Translations under genes and position numbers: made by a program | In this document: positions 33,934 to 42,030 of the stretch, piece after piece | Numbering within the stretch: position 1 is the stretch's first letter | How the letters are laid out: every line of letters begins with the position of its first letter | Notes under the pieces: generated by a model | The model's database searches: none | Told to the model about the DNA's origin: nothing | Seen by the model: the letters and a program-made list of their open reading frames with translations, nothing else | From: Lysobacterales bacterium | GTDB taxonomy: Bacteria; Pseudomonadota; Gammaproteobacteria; Xanthomonadales; SZUA-38 | NCBI GenBank assembly: GCA_030065125.1 | Contig: JASJDM010000014.1 | Location: 23,403-87,402 of the forward strand | Direction of reading: 5' to 3' | Length of the DNA stretch: 64,000 nucleotides

Positions 33934-36900
33934 ATGAACGCATTAACTCGCCTGATCCCCGTCGCTGGGCTGGCACTGGTGCTGCTGGCCGTTTTCTACC
34001 CGCTTCAACCTGATCGTCCGAACCGGCAACTGCCCAATCCACCGGTAAAACCGCCCAAGGCCCACGCCTGGGAAAGAGCCCAGTGGCATGTCCGCAAGCG
34101 CCTGGCTGAAGGGCAGGAACGGCTGCCCATGAACGCCCTGGAGCCGGCCCGGCTGGCCGCCGCGGCATTGCCACGCTCCAATGCGGGCGAACGATTCGCC
34201 CGGCAAAATCCTGCGCTCAAGGCCGCGGCGAACTGGGAACTCCTGGGGCCGACGGAAACCGGCGGGCGTACCCGTCGGCTGGTTTTTGACAGCACCGGCA
34301 CCCTCTACGCCTCGGGTGTGTCCGGGGGCGTCTGGCGGCTCGACAACATCACCGGCTGGCAGCCCCTGGGTGACCGGCTGAGCAACGTCAACGTGGGTGC
34401 CCTGGCCATCGATCCCAGCAACGACCAGGTGTTTTTTGCCGGCACCGGTGAACTGTATCGCCGCACCTCCCGTCCATACTCCAGCATGACCGGGTCGGGC
34501 ATGTTCAAGACCACCAATGCCGGACAGGACTGGGTACAGCTGGAACCCACTCTGAACGACAACTTCCTGTACGTCAGCGACATCGTGATATCGCCCAACG
34601 ACTCCAGCCGGATCTATGCCGCCACCAACACCGGCATCTGGCGCTCCGACGATGGCGGCGCCAGCTTCGTCCAGACGCTATCCACCAACGAGGGCAACGG
34701 GCAGCTGTACGAGGGCTGCACGGATCTGCTGATTCGCGATGATCTGGGCACCGACTGGGTACTGGCCACCTGCGCATCCCGGTCTACCGACGATCGCTAT
34801 TACCTGCCGGATCTGCCCCTGGGTGCCTGCGGTCTGCCTTGTGACGGCCGAATCTACCTGAACCGCAACGGCGGCGGTTCGGACCGCTGGGACGTGGTGC
34901 TGACCGAGCCCGGCATGGGACGCACGTCCATGAGCGCGTTTCCCGGTGACCAGAATGTTGTTTACGCGCTGTCCGCCAGCACGGTCCCAGGTCCCGACAA
35001 GACCGGCGATGGGGTAGGAGACTATGACAACGGTCTTCACGCGGTGTTTCGAAGTAACGACGGTGGCGAAACCTGGAACGCTACCCTGCGCAACACCAGC
35101 AACGACCCGGTCAGCACCTGGATGCTGGCCTTTGCCTGGCAGGCACGGACCGACGGCAACACGCCCTACGGCGCCGGCTGGTACAACCAGGCCATCGTGG
35201 CGGACCCGTCCAGCCCCGACGTGGTCTGGGTGGGCGGAATGCAGCTGTATCGCTCCGACGATGGCGGCCAGACCTTTGGGCTGACCTCCAACTACTATTC
35301 CGACCCGGACCGGCCCGCCACTTTTGGCCCTGAAATGCATCCCGACATCCATGACCTGGTGTTCGACAACTTCGGCCGCCTGTGGATCGGCAATGACGGC
35401 GGCGTCTGGCGGGCCAGCAACATCACGGCACCCGCGGACCGTGAGAACGACGGTTACCGGACCCTGTTGACCAGCGGCGTCAGCTTCCGTCCTTTTGTCA
35501 GCAACTTCACCACCACCCAGTTCTACCACGGCACCGTGTCACCGGACGGCGAGATTGTCATCGGCGGCATGCAGGACAACGGGACCGAGGTCCGAAACCT
35601 GCCGGGTTTTGCGCCGGGCGCCTGGGTGGATTCGTTTGGTGGCGACGGCAGCTACTCAGCCTATGATCCGGCCGGACCGTTTTTCTATTTCTCAGCCCAG
35701 AACGCCGTGCTGTTCCGCATGGACGCAGACTTCCAGTTCACCGACCTGCGGGACAACCTCTATGCCCAGGCCGGCAGCAACGACGAGTTCATGTTCATCA
35801 CCCCGTTTGAACTGGATACCAAGAACCGCTCCCGCATCTACCTGGGCGGCAAACGGCTCCTGCGCGGCACCAGCAACGGTGACTTCTGGTCCCGGGCCTC
35901 GACGGCGTTCGGCAGTACCTTCCACGACAAGGCCAACGCCGTGGCCGTGGCGCCCAACCAGGACTGGGTGCTGGTGGGTACCGGCAATCGCATCTACAAG
36001 ATCGTCAGCGCCAGCACCGCCAGCGGATCTGATCAGCCCCTGTCCACGCGCCCGCGCGGCGGCTGGGTATCGTCGCTGATATTTGATCCGAACAACGACT
36101 CGATCGCCTACGCCACCTACTCCAGCTTTGGCGGCAACCACGTGTGGAAATCAGAAGACGGCGGCGAGTCCTTTTTCCCCATAGACGGAGAGGGAGCAGG
36201 GCGGCTGCCCAACCTGCCGGTGCACTCACTGGCGGTCAGCCCCTTCGACCCGGACCATCTCTACGTGGGCACCGACCTGGGCGTGTTTTTTACCGAGGAC
36301 GGCGGCCTGAGCTGGCAGGTCGAGGAAACCGGCTTTGGCGGCGCCATTGTGGAGCGTGTGGTGATCAACCAGCCCGAGACCGCATTCGGCAACTCCTGGC
36401 TGTTTGCCTTTACCTACGGCCGCGGCGTATGGCGGGTGCCTCTGGGCCTGGTGGACGGCGAGCCGGGCTACCGGATCTCACCAGCGGTCAACGGATTCTG
36501 GTTTGACGCAAACCAGCCTGGACACGGCATCCAGGTGCAACTGCTGGATGTGCAGGGCACCCCCCAACTGCTGGTCACCTGGTATGTCTACGAGGACGGC
36601 AAACCCATGTGGCTGATCGGCAGCGGCGCGGTGAATCGCGACCGGGCGGTGGTGCCCATGACTATTACCCGGGGCACGGGCTTTGGCGAGAATTTTGATC
36701 CTGTGTCGGTGGTCCGCGACGACTGGGGCAACCTGGAGCTGGTGTTTGAAGATGACCAGCAGCTGTCCTTCCGCTGGCAGTCCGGCTACCGGTCGGGGCA
36801 GGTCGGCACCCTCGGTCTGACACGCCTCAGCCGCGCCGTGGATATCAACGTGCCGGAGGCACCCATGGGCCTGTGTTCAACCGGGGTTTACTGGAATCCC

Positions 36901-37248
36901 GCCGAGGACGGCCATGGCATCGTGGGAGAGACCGTCCTGCTCAACGGCGAGCCCGGTTTCGCCTGGTCCTGGTTCAACTACCGGGACGGTGAGCAGCTGT
37001 GGCTGGTCGGTTCCGGCAACTTCGACGGCAACCGGGTGATATCCGAGGCGTTTGTGGGTCTTCAGGGCGAATTTCCGCCGAAGTTCACCCAGGCTGAGGC
37101 GACGGTTGAGTCCTGGGGCTCAGTAGAGTTCGAGTTTACCGGCGAGCGGACCTTCACCGCACGCTGGACGCCCCAGGGACAGCCGGAGGCGCCCGGCAGC
37201 CTTGATTTCTCCCAGCTGTCGGTCATCGGAGAGAGCGGGTGCCAGTAA
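33934..37248 (+). CDS. Giant exported BNR-repeat protein with duplicated C-terminal domain
   Basis: 1104 residues. Signal/anchor helix at 8-25, a proline-rich linker, then many BNR/WD-like blades (VWRLDNITGW, FKTTNAGQDWVQL, IWRSDDGGASF, FRSNDGGETW, LYRSDDGGQTF). After residue 840 there are two copies of a domain of about 120 residues, each with NGFWFDANQPGHGIQVQL-like and YWNPAEDGHGIVGE-like openings and a W-rich beta sheet. Xanthomonadales and Wenzhouxiangella-like genomes carry this PGHGI module at the ends of secreted proteins. Glycan or protein binding seems likely. Monocistronic. Confidence 0.86.
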   Translation: MNALTRLIPVAGLALVLLAVFYPLQPDRPNRQLPNPPVKPPKAHAWERAQWHVRKRLAEGQERLPMNALEPARLAAAALPRSNAGERFARQNPALKAAANWELLGPTETGGRTRRLVFDSTGTLYASGVSGGVWRLDNITGWQPLGDRLSNVNVGALAIDPSNDQVFFAGTGELYRRTSRPYSSMTGSGMFKTTNAGQDWVQLEPTLNDNFLYVSDIVISPNDSSRIYAATNTGIWRSDDGGASFVQTLSTNEGNGQLYEGCTDLLIRDDLGTDWVLATCASRSTDDRYYLPDLPLGACGLPCDGRIYLNRNGGGSDRWDVVLTEPGMGRTSMSAFPGDQNVVYALSASTVPGPDKTGDGVGDYDNGLHAVFRSNDGGETWNATLRNTSNDPVSTWMLAFAWQARTDGNTPYGAGWYNQAIVADPSSPDVVWVGGMQLYRSDDGGQTFGLTSNYYSDPDRPATFGPEMHPDIHDLVFDNFGRLWIGNDGGVWRASNITAPADRENDGYRTLLTSGVSFRPFVSNFTTTQFYHGTVSPDGEIVIGGMQDNGTEVRNLPGFAPGAWVDSFGGDGSYSAYDPAGPFFYFSAQNAVLFRMDADFQFTDLRDNLYAQAGSNDEFMFITPFELDTKNRSRIYLGGKRLLRGTSNGDFWSRASTAFGSTFHDKANAVAVAPNQDWVLVGTGNRIYKIVSASTASGSDQPLSTRPRGGWVSSLIFDPNNDSIAYATYSSFGGNHVWKSEDGGESFFPIDGEGAGRLPNLPVHSLAVSPFDPDHLYVGTDLGVFFTEDGGLSWQVEETGFGGAIVERVVINQPETAFGNSWLFAFTYGRGVWRVPLGLVDGEPGYRISPAVNGFWFDANQPGHGIQVQLLDVQGTPQLLVTWYVYEDGKPMWLIGSGAVNRDRAVVPMTITRGTGFGENFDPVSVVRDDWGNLELVFEDDQQLSFRWQSGYRSGQVGTLGLTRLSRAVDINVPEAPMGLCSTGVYWNPAEDGHGIVGETVLLNGEPGFAWSWFNYRDGEQLWLVGSGNFDGNRVISEAFVGLQGEFPPKFTQAEATVESWGSVEFEFTGERTFTARWTPQGQPEAPGSLDFSQLSVIGESGCQ

Positions 37249-37266
37249 ACGGTGGGAACTGCTGGG

Positions 37267-38166
37267 TCAGTGCTCCACACTGCCCAGCGCCAGCCTGGCG
37301 GCCACACGGGCGTTGTTGATCAAGAGGGCTTTGTTGGCTGCCACCGATCGACCATCGGTCAACTCAGCTACCCGCTTCAACACGAACGGCGTTACGCGGC
37401 TTCCGGTAATTCCCTGTTCATCGGCCTCAGCAGTGGCCTGACCGATAGCCCGCTCTGCCTCCTCCGTCTCCAGAGCATGCCCCGGGGGCACCGGCACGGT
37501 GAACAGCAGGCCCTGCTCCGGCGGCAGCTTGCGCCATGCAGCAAGGGTGGCGGCAGCGCCGTCCAGGTCCGCTGAAGCGGCCAGCGCAATGCCGCTGTCG
37601 CCGTGGAAAAACGCCGGCAGGGTATCCGTGCCCAGGCCAATCACCGGCACCCCCTGGGTTTCCAGCACCTCCATGGTCAGTGGAAGATCCAGGATGGACT
37701 TGGCACCGGCGCAGACCACGGCGACCGGCGTGCGTCCCAGCTCGGTGAGGTCCGCTGATACGTCGAAGGGGTGTCCCCGGTGAACACCACCGATGCCGCC
37801 GGTAGCCATGACGTCGATGTTCGCGCGGTGAGCGGCCCACATGGTGCCGGCAACGGTCAGCGAACCGTGGCCTGAATGCCCAACAACGACTGGCAGATCA
37901 CGACGACTGCATTTGGAAACCGACTGAGCATTGGCCGAAAAAAGCTCGAGTTCGGATCGGGACATGCCCACTACCAGTTCACCGTCCAGAATGCCCAGGG
38001 TGGCGGGACAGCAGCCCTGGTCGAGGATGGTCTGCTCCATGGCCAGTGCCACCTCCAGGTTGTCCGGAGGCTCAAGCCCGTGGGTGATTACCGTGGTTTC
38101 CAGGGCAATGATGGGGCGTCCGGATTGCCGGGCGGCGGCGACCCGGTCTCCTGTTCTGATGTTCAA
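37267..38166 (-). CDS. psuG: Pseudouridine-5'-phosphate glycosidase
   Basis: Splits pseudouridine 5'-phosphate into uracil and ribose 5-phosphate, a step in pseudouridine salvage. 299 residues covering the whole family: ALETTVITHGLEPPDN, VVVGHSGHGSLTVAGTM, GGIGGVHRGHPFDVSADL, GAKSILDLPLTMEVLET, and PPEQGLLFTVPVP. Start is TTG 38166, with GGGAAC as a ribosome-binding site. The usual partner, pseudouridine kinase (psuK), is not adjacent on either side. Near neighbours are unrelated. Confidence 0.93.
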   Translation of the reverse strand: MNIRTGDRVAAARQSGRPIIALETTVITHGLEPPDNLEVALAMEQTILDQGCCPATLGILDGELVVGMSRSELELFSANAQSVSKCSRRDLPVVVGHSGHGSLTVAGTMWAAHRANIDVMATGGIGGVHRGHPFDVSADLTELGRTPVAVVCAGAKSILDLPLTMEVLETQGVPVIGLGTDTLPAFFHGDSGIALAASADLDGAAATLAAWRKLPPEQGLLFTVPVPPGHALETEEAERAIGQATAEADEQGITGSRVTPFVLKRVAELTDGRSVAANKALLINNARVAARLALGSVEH

Positions 38167-38214
38167 GGATGTTCCCGCAGCGTCAGGTCAGCGCACAGGG
38201 TAACAGGTCCCGCG

Positions 38215-39042
38215 TCAGCGCTTCCTGGGCGCCGCAGCCAGGGTGTCCTGGTATCTTGGAAACCCCGCTTCGGTGCGAAACCGCTCCAGGTGCCGGGAGA
38301 ACACCGTGGTCCGAGCCACCCGGTCCAGATCCCGGATCAGCTGTTCCAGGTCACCACCGCCGCGTCTACAGCAGGCGACGTACTGTCTCAGCACGTCGAC
38401 CATATGGGTTTTGTTCTGTCGCTGCAGGGCCTGGTTGACCTGCAGAAAGTAGGCGGCACCGCCCCAGTACATGGTGGGATACTTGCGCTCGGCCCGCAGC
38501 CGTGGAGCCGCTTCAGCGAAGGGCCGGTCCTGGTGGCTGTAGCTACGCCGGGCCCGGTCCAGTTTCTGGCCGTAGCGCTGCAGCATCTCCTGCCGGGAAA
38601 TGATCCCCATGTCGTGCATGACCTGATACTGCATGAAGCTGGCAAACCCTTCGGCAAACCAGGAATGACTGCGTCCGAGGTAGGGAAAAACAAGGTGACT
38701 GAGTTCATGGGCCGCGGTCCAGTCCTCGCGCAGGTCCTTGAGGGAGAATCGGGGATCCACATGGAAGTGGACACCCTGGCGGTAGGAGCGGCGCTCGGTG
38801 TTGGCCCAGGGCACCGGTTCGCCGGCGCGGGTACGGTGGAAGTAGATCTGGACATCAAAAGGCAGTTCTCCCACCAGCGCCTCGACGCCGGCATGAACCT
38901 CGCTGACCCAGCTCATCAGCTTGCTTTTGTCCTCCCGGCTGAAATGGTCTTCCCAATGGAACCGCAGATCGGCCAGGGCCGCTGGCAGGTGCCCCAGACA
39001 GAGCAGGAAAACGGCGGCTTTCATTGAGTGCGGCATATTCAT
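38215..39042 (-). CDS. Exported gluzincin-type metallopeptidase
   Basis: 275 residues with a signal peptide (KAAVFLLCLGHLPAALA). AAHELSHLVFP has the HExxH zinc motif (HELSH) and HSWFAEGFASFMQ supplies the third ligand E 20 residues later, which is the gluzincin (M1/M61/peptidase MA) pattern. The C-terminal half is helical and R-rich (YWGGAAYFLQVNQAL). It probably acts in the periplasm, with an unknown substrate. Divergent from the fasciclin gene across about 130 bases. Confidence 0.82.
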   Translation of the reverse strand: MNMPHSMKAAVFLLCLGHLPAALADLRFHWEDHFSREDKSKLMSWVSEVHAGVEALVGELPFDVQIYFHRTRAGEPVPWANTERRSYRQGVHFHVDPRFSLKDLREDWTAAHELSHLVFPYLGRSHSWFAEGFASFMQYQVMHDMGIISRQEMLQRYGQKLDRARRSYSHQDRPFAEAAPRLRAERKYPTMYWGGAAYFLQVNQALQRQNKTHMVDVLRQYVACCRRGGGDLEQLIRDLDRVARTTVFSRHLERFRTEAGFPRYQDTLAAAPRKR

Positions 39043-39174
39043 CGGGTCAGGTTACGCCAATCCAAGTTCAGCTGCCGTGAAAACATTTTTTTGACCGGTT
39101 TGAATCCAAAATCCGCCTCACTGCGAATAATCAACCGAGCGCAGGGACAAATCGACTGATAGGAGTCATACAGC

Positions 39175-39981
39175 ATGAACAAACTGACGAACATTTTTGC
39201 CCTTGCCCTGGTGTCCGTGGCGCTGGTGGGCAGTCCTGCCGCGGCCGGCGGTCACAAGAACAGCAACAGTCTCAAGAACAGCAACACGATTGTGGACGTT
39301 GCCGCCTCTGCCGGGCAGTTCAACACCCTGATCGCAGCCGCCAAGGCCGCTGGCCTGGCCGGGGCACTGGCCGGTGACGGCCCTCTCACTGTGTTTGCCC
39401 CCACCGACGAAGCCTTCGCCGCGCTGCCCGCCGGCACGGTGGAAAACCTGCTCAGACCCGAGAACAAGGAGCAGCTGGTGGCCATCCTGACCTACCACGT
39501 GGCACCGGCAAAGCTGAAAGCCAGCGATGTCGTTGCCCGCTCCAGCATCGAAACCCTGAACGGCCAATCGCCGGAGATCACCGTGGACGGCAGTGAAGTG
39601 CGTATCGACGGCGCCAACATCGTCAGCGTGGACATTGCCGCCAGCAACGGCATCATCCACGTCATCGACAAGGTACTGCTTCCGCCCACAAAAATGAGCG
39701 CCAGCAGCAAGACACGTAAGGTCATCGACCTGGCCATCGCCAAGGGCGCGCCCATGTACAACCACGGCAACGCCCAGGCCTGTGCCGACATCTACGAGGT
39801 GGCTGCAACCAGCCTGCTGACCATGGATGATTCACTCAACCGTGACCAGCGTCGGGTGCTGCAGCGCGCCATCGCCCGGGCCAACGACACCCACAGCGCC
39901 AGTCGCAGCGCCTGGATCATGCGTGACGCGCTGGACGCTGTTTATGATGGCAGCATGCCCATGATGCTGACCGCCAATTGA
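39175..39981 (+). CDS. Exported fasciclin-domain protein
   Basis: 268 residues with a signal peptide (FALALVSVALVGSPAAA). One FAS1 domain follows (TIVDVAASAGQFNTLIAAAK, GPLTVFAPTDEAFAALP, ILTYHVAPAKL, NGIIHVIDKVLLPP), then a C-terminal helical segment of about 80 residues (MGxSASSKTRKVIDLA) without known homology. The good ribosome-binding site TAGGAG lies 8 bases upstream. The ECF sigma gene starts 64 bases after its stop, and a RskA-type anti-sigma follows. This is the arrangement known for fasciclin, sigma and anti-sigma sets, and the protein is likely an output of that sigma factor. Confidence 0.88.
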   Translation: MNKLTNIFALALVSVALVGSPAAAGGHKNSNSLKNSNTIVDVAASAGQFNTLIAAAKAAGLAGALAGDGPLTVFAPTDEAFAALPAGTVENLLRPENKEQLVAILTYHVAPAKLKASDVVARSSIETLNGQSPEITVDGSEVRIDGANIVSVDIAASNGIIHVIDKVLLPPTKMSASSKTRKVIDLAIAKGAPMYNHGNAQACADIYEVAATSLLTMDDSLNRDQRRVLQRAIARANDTHSASRSAWIMRDALDAVYDGSMPMMLTAN

Positions 39982-40045
39982 TCCGTATCAGCGTTGATTC
40001 AGTGCAGCCCGCCGTCCGGCGGGCTGCCGCTTGGAACAGGGAATA

Positions 40046-40588
40046 ATGGACCAGGACCTCTTGCAGCGCATTGCCGAGGGTGACAGCAACGCCGTTGCCC
40101 GGTGTGTCCGGCAATACGGTCCGCGGATCTGGTCCCTGGCCCGCAGGTTCAGCCGCACCCCCCAGGATGCTGAGGATGCGGTGCAGGAGGTATTCATGGC
40201 CATATGGAGATCGGCCGGAAAATTTGATTCGAGCAAGGCAGAGGAAGCCACATTCATTACCATGGTGGCGCGACGGCGACTGATTGACCGGATGCGCCGC
40301 GCGTCAGCTCAACCTGAAGCGTCTGATCCCATACCCGAGGACTGGCACCCGGGACAACTGGGATCCAGCGCGGAGGATTCTGCGGAAGTCCAGGCCATCA
40401 CCGATCTGCTGGCGCAGTTTGACAGTCCCCAGCGGGAAATCATCGCCATGTCGGTGTACGGCGGGTATTCCCACTCGGCCATCGCAGATCGGCTGGAAAT
40501 ACCGCTGGGCACGGTCAAGACCCACCTTCGGCGCGGTTTGGATCGCGTCCGGCAGGTACTGAACATCGCGGAGGAGGTGACGCCGTGA
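40046..40588 (+). CDS. ECF sigma factor (fasciclin/RskA-associated)
   Basis: 180 residues. Region 2 SLARRFSRTPQDAEDAVQEVFMAIWRS, then region 4 QREIIAMSVYGGYSHSAIADRLEIPLGTVKTHLRRGLDRV. The start is ATG 40046, with GAACAGGGAATA before it; an in-frame TTG at 40031 is less likely. The stop TGA overlaps the GTG of the anti-sigma gene by 4 bases. The sigma is most like those paired with RskA, where a membrane anti-sigma is cut by regulated proteolysis. Confidence 0.9.
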   Translation: MDQDLLQRIAEGDSNAVARCVRQYGPRIWSLARRFSRTPQDAEDAVQEVFMAIWRSAGKFDSSKAEEATFITMVARRRLIDRMRRASAQPEASDPIPEDWHPGQLGSSAEDSAEVQAITDLLAQFDSPQREIIAMSVYGGYSHSAIADRLEIPLGTVKTHLRRGLDRVRQVLNIAEEVTP

Positions 40589-41229
40589 GCCAATTCTCAT
40601 CTCAACAGGACGAATATGCCGCGGCCGCAATAGACCGGGCCATGTCGCCCCCGGCCCACGGGGAAGCCATGCCGCCAGGCCTGGAGCGGGCCATCATCAG
40701 AGACGGCGAAGACTTTGTCCGTCGCCACTACCAGGCTCAATCCAGGCCCACGACCTGGTGGGCGCGCCCGCTCACCGCGTGGAGCGTGGCGGCGGTTTGT
40801 CTGACACTGGCCCTGGCCCAGTGGGCGCGCGCGCCCCAGGGGCTGCCGAGCGCTCAGCAGCTTGACCAGCAACTGGCCGTATCGGCCACGGCGGTGGAAA
40901 TTCCGTTCAAAGGCATGGGCGACCCGGCCTACGCCAGGGTGACCGGTTACGTACGCTGGGACGATGCCGAACAATCCGGCGTCATGCGCCTGACCGGTCT
41001 GCCGGTCAACCTGCCGGACACTGCTCAGTACCAGCTGTGGATCGTGGACCCCGAGCGCGATGAAAACCCCGTGGACGGTGGTGTATTTAACGTCCTGCCG
41101 GGCGACAACCTGATCCCCATCCGGGCAACCCTGCCGGTGCAGGCCCCCCGGGCATTCGCCCTCACCCTTGAACAACCCGGCGGGGTTGTGGTGTCGGATG
41201 GACCACTACTGGTGATTGCCAGCAATTAG
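40585..41229 (+). CDS. RskA-type membrane anti-sigma factor
   Basis: 214 residues: a short N-terminal cytosolic part (1-60; HGEAMPPGLERAI), one TM helix (about 65-82, LTAWSVAAVCLTLALAQWA) and an extracytoplasmic RskA C-terminal domain (VTGYVRWDDAEQSGVMRLTGLP, YQLWIVDPERDENPVDGGVFNV, RAFALTLEQPGGV). The N-terminus is shorter than usual and shows no zinc-binding HxxxCxxC. GTG start at 40585 is translationally coupled to the sigma gene. Confidence 0.87.
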   Translation: MSQFSSQQDEYAAAAIDRAMSPPAHGEAMPPGLERAIIRDGEDFVRRHYQAQSRPTTWWARPLTAWSVAAVCLTLALAQWARAPQGLPSAQQLDQQLAVSATAVEIPFKGMGDPAYARVTGYVRWDDAEQSGVMRLTGLPVNLPDTAQYQLWIVDPERDENPVDGGVFNVLPGDNLIPIRATLPVQAPRAFALTLEQPGGVVVSDGPLLVIASN

Positions 41230-41299
41230 CCGGTATCGATTTGAGAGATACGAAACTCTTCGCCAAAGCTGGCGCACCCGGCCGGGGATTTCCGTAATA

Positions 41300-41330
41300 C
41301 CTGCTAAGCGTTTATGTTTCGCTAAGCAGG
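41300..41330 (+). promoter_or_regulatory. Hairpin just before the 41346 ribosome-binding site
   Basis: CCTGCTAAGCG (41300-41310) and CGCTAAGCAGG (41320-41330) pair through 10 of 11 positions (one A-A mismatch) around a TTTATGTTT loop. The right arm ends where the Shine-Dalgarno GGGAGGAAA (41330-41338) begins, so folding could hide the ribosome-binding site. GCTAAGC also occurs as a direct repeat. A mRNA regulatory structure is possible but unproven. Confidence 0.4.
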
Positions 41331-41345
41331 GAGGAAATCATATCT

Positions 41346-41996
41346 ATGGCAATTGGCATTCACGAGGTCGTCAATTATTCTCACGTGGCCGTGGGATCGC
41401 TGGCGCTGGCGGGCAGCGCACTGGCACTGGGGTCATCCAAGGGATCTTCTCTCCACGTTCGCGGCGGGAAACTGTTCGCGTGGATGATGCTGCTGGTGGT
41501 GCTCACCACAGCGGTACAAATGACCTTTGAGTTCCTGCCTCTGGCCATCATCATGTGCCTTGCCGAGGCTTACCTGATTCCCAGCGCCATCCTGGCGTTT
41601 CACCGGGACTGGGCCGGGTTTCGGGCTGTGAGCTGGGCCCTCGCCGTTCTGGCCGGCCTGCTGTGCCTGTTCACGCTGGTGCAGCTGGTCCGATTGAACC
41701 TCGTTGGCGATACCTTGTTCATTGGCCCGGGTGTGCTGGCCTTGATGTTCGGCTTCCTGCTGTACCAGGATTTCGGCATGCTGAGAAACAGCGCCGACCG
41801 GTCCGGCAACTACTGGGTCCGCCGCCACCTCATCCGCATGATCCTGGCCTTTACTTTTGCCGTAATGGCGCTGATTCGAATTGGCATCCAGGTTGGGCTG
41901 ACCCTGGAACAAACGGTAATTTATCCACTGCTGGCGGCCGCGGTCACTATTTTCCTTGTATGTCGACGATATTCAGACGGGGCAGCCCCGGCCTGA
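41346..41996 (+). CDS. Seven-helix membrane protein, unknown function
   Basis: 216 residues, almost entirely hydrophobic, with about seven helices (for instance VAVGSLALAGSALAL, LFAWMMLLVVLTTAVQMTF, LPLAIIMCLAEAYLI, LAVLAGLLCLFTLVQLV, FIGPGVLALMFGFLLY, MILAFTFAVMALIRIGI, YPLLAAAVTIFLV). The first helix region and the HVRGGKLFAWMM motif recall DUF2306-type proteins. No transported substrate can be assigned. The strong ribosome-binding site AGGGAGGAAA precedes the ATG, with the possible regulatory hairpin at 41300. Confidence 0.7.
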   Translation: MAIGIHEVVNYSHVAVGSLALAGSALALGSSKGSSLHVRGGKLFAWMMLLVVLTTAVQMTFEFLPLAIIMCLAEAYLIPSAILAFHRDWAGFRAVSWALAVLAGLLCLFTLVQLVRLNLVGDTLFIGPGVLALMFGFLLYQDFGMLRNSADRSGNYWVRRHLIRMILAFTFAVMALIRIGIQVGLTLEQTVIYPLLAAAVTIFLVCRRYSDGAAPA

Positions 41997-42030
41997 CTCA
42001 GTTCGGAGCCTGGCCATCGTCACTCCCAAA

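Noticed and set aside
37876..39027. Open frame opposite psuG and the metallopeptidase
   Set aside because: Crosses two real genes on the other strand; no domain recognised.
40031..40588. TTG at 40031 as start of the second ECF sigma
   Set aside because: ATG 40046 has a better ribosome-binding site and fits the usual ECF N-terminus.
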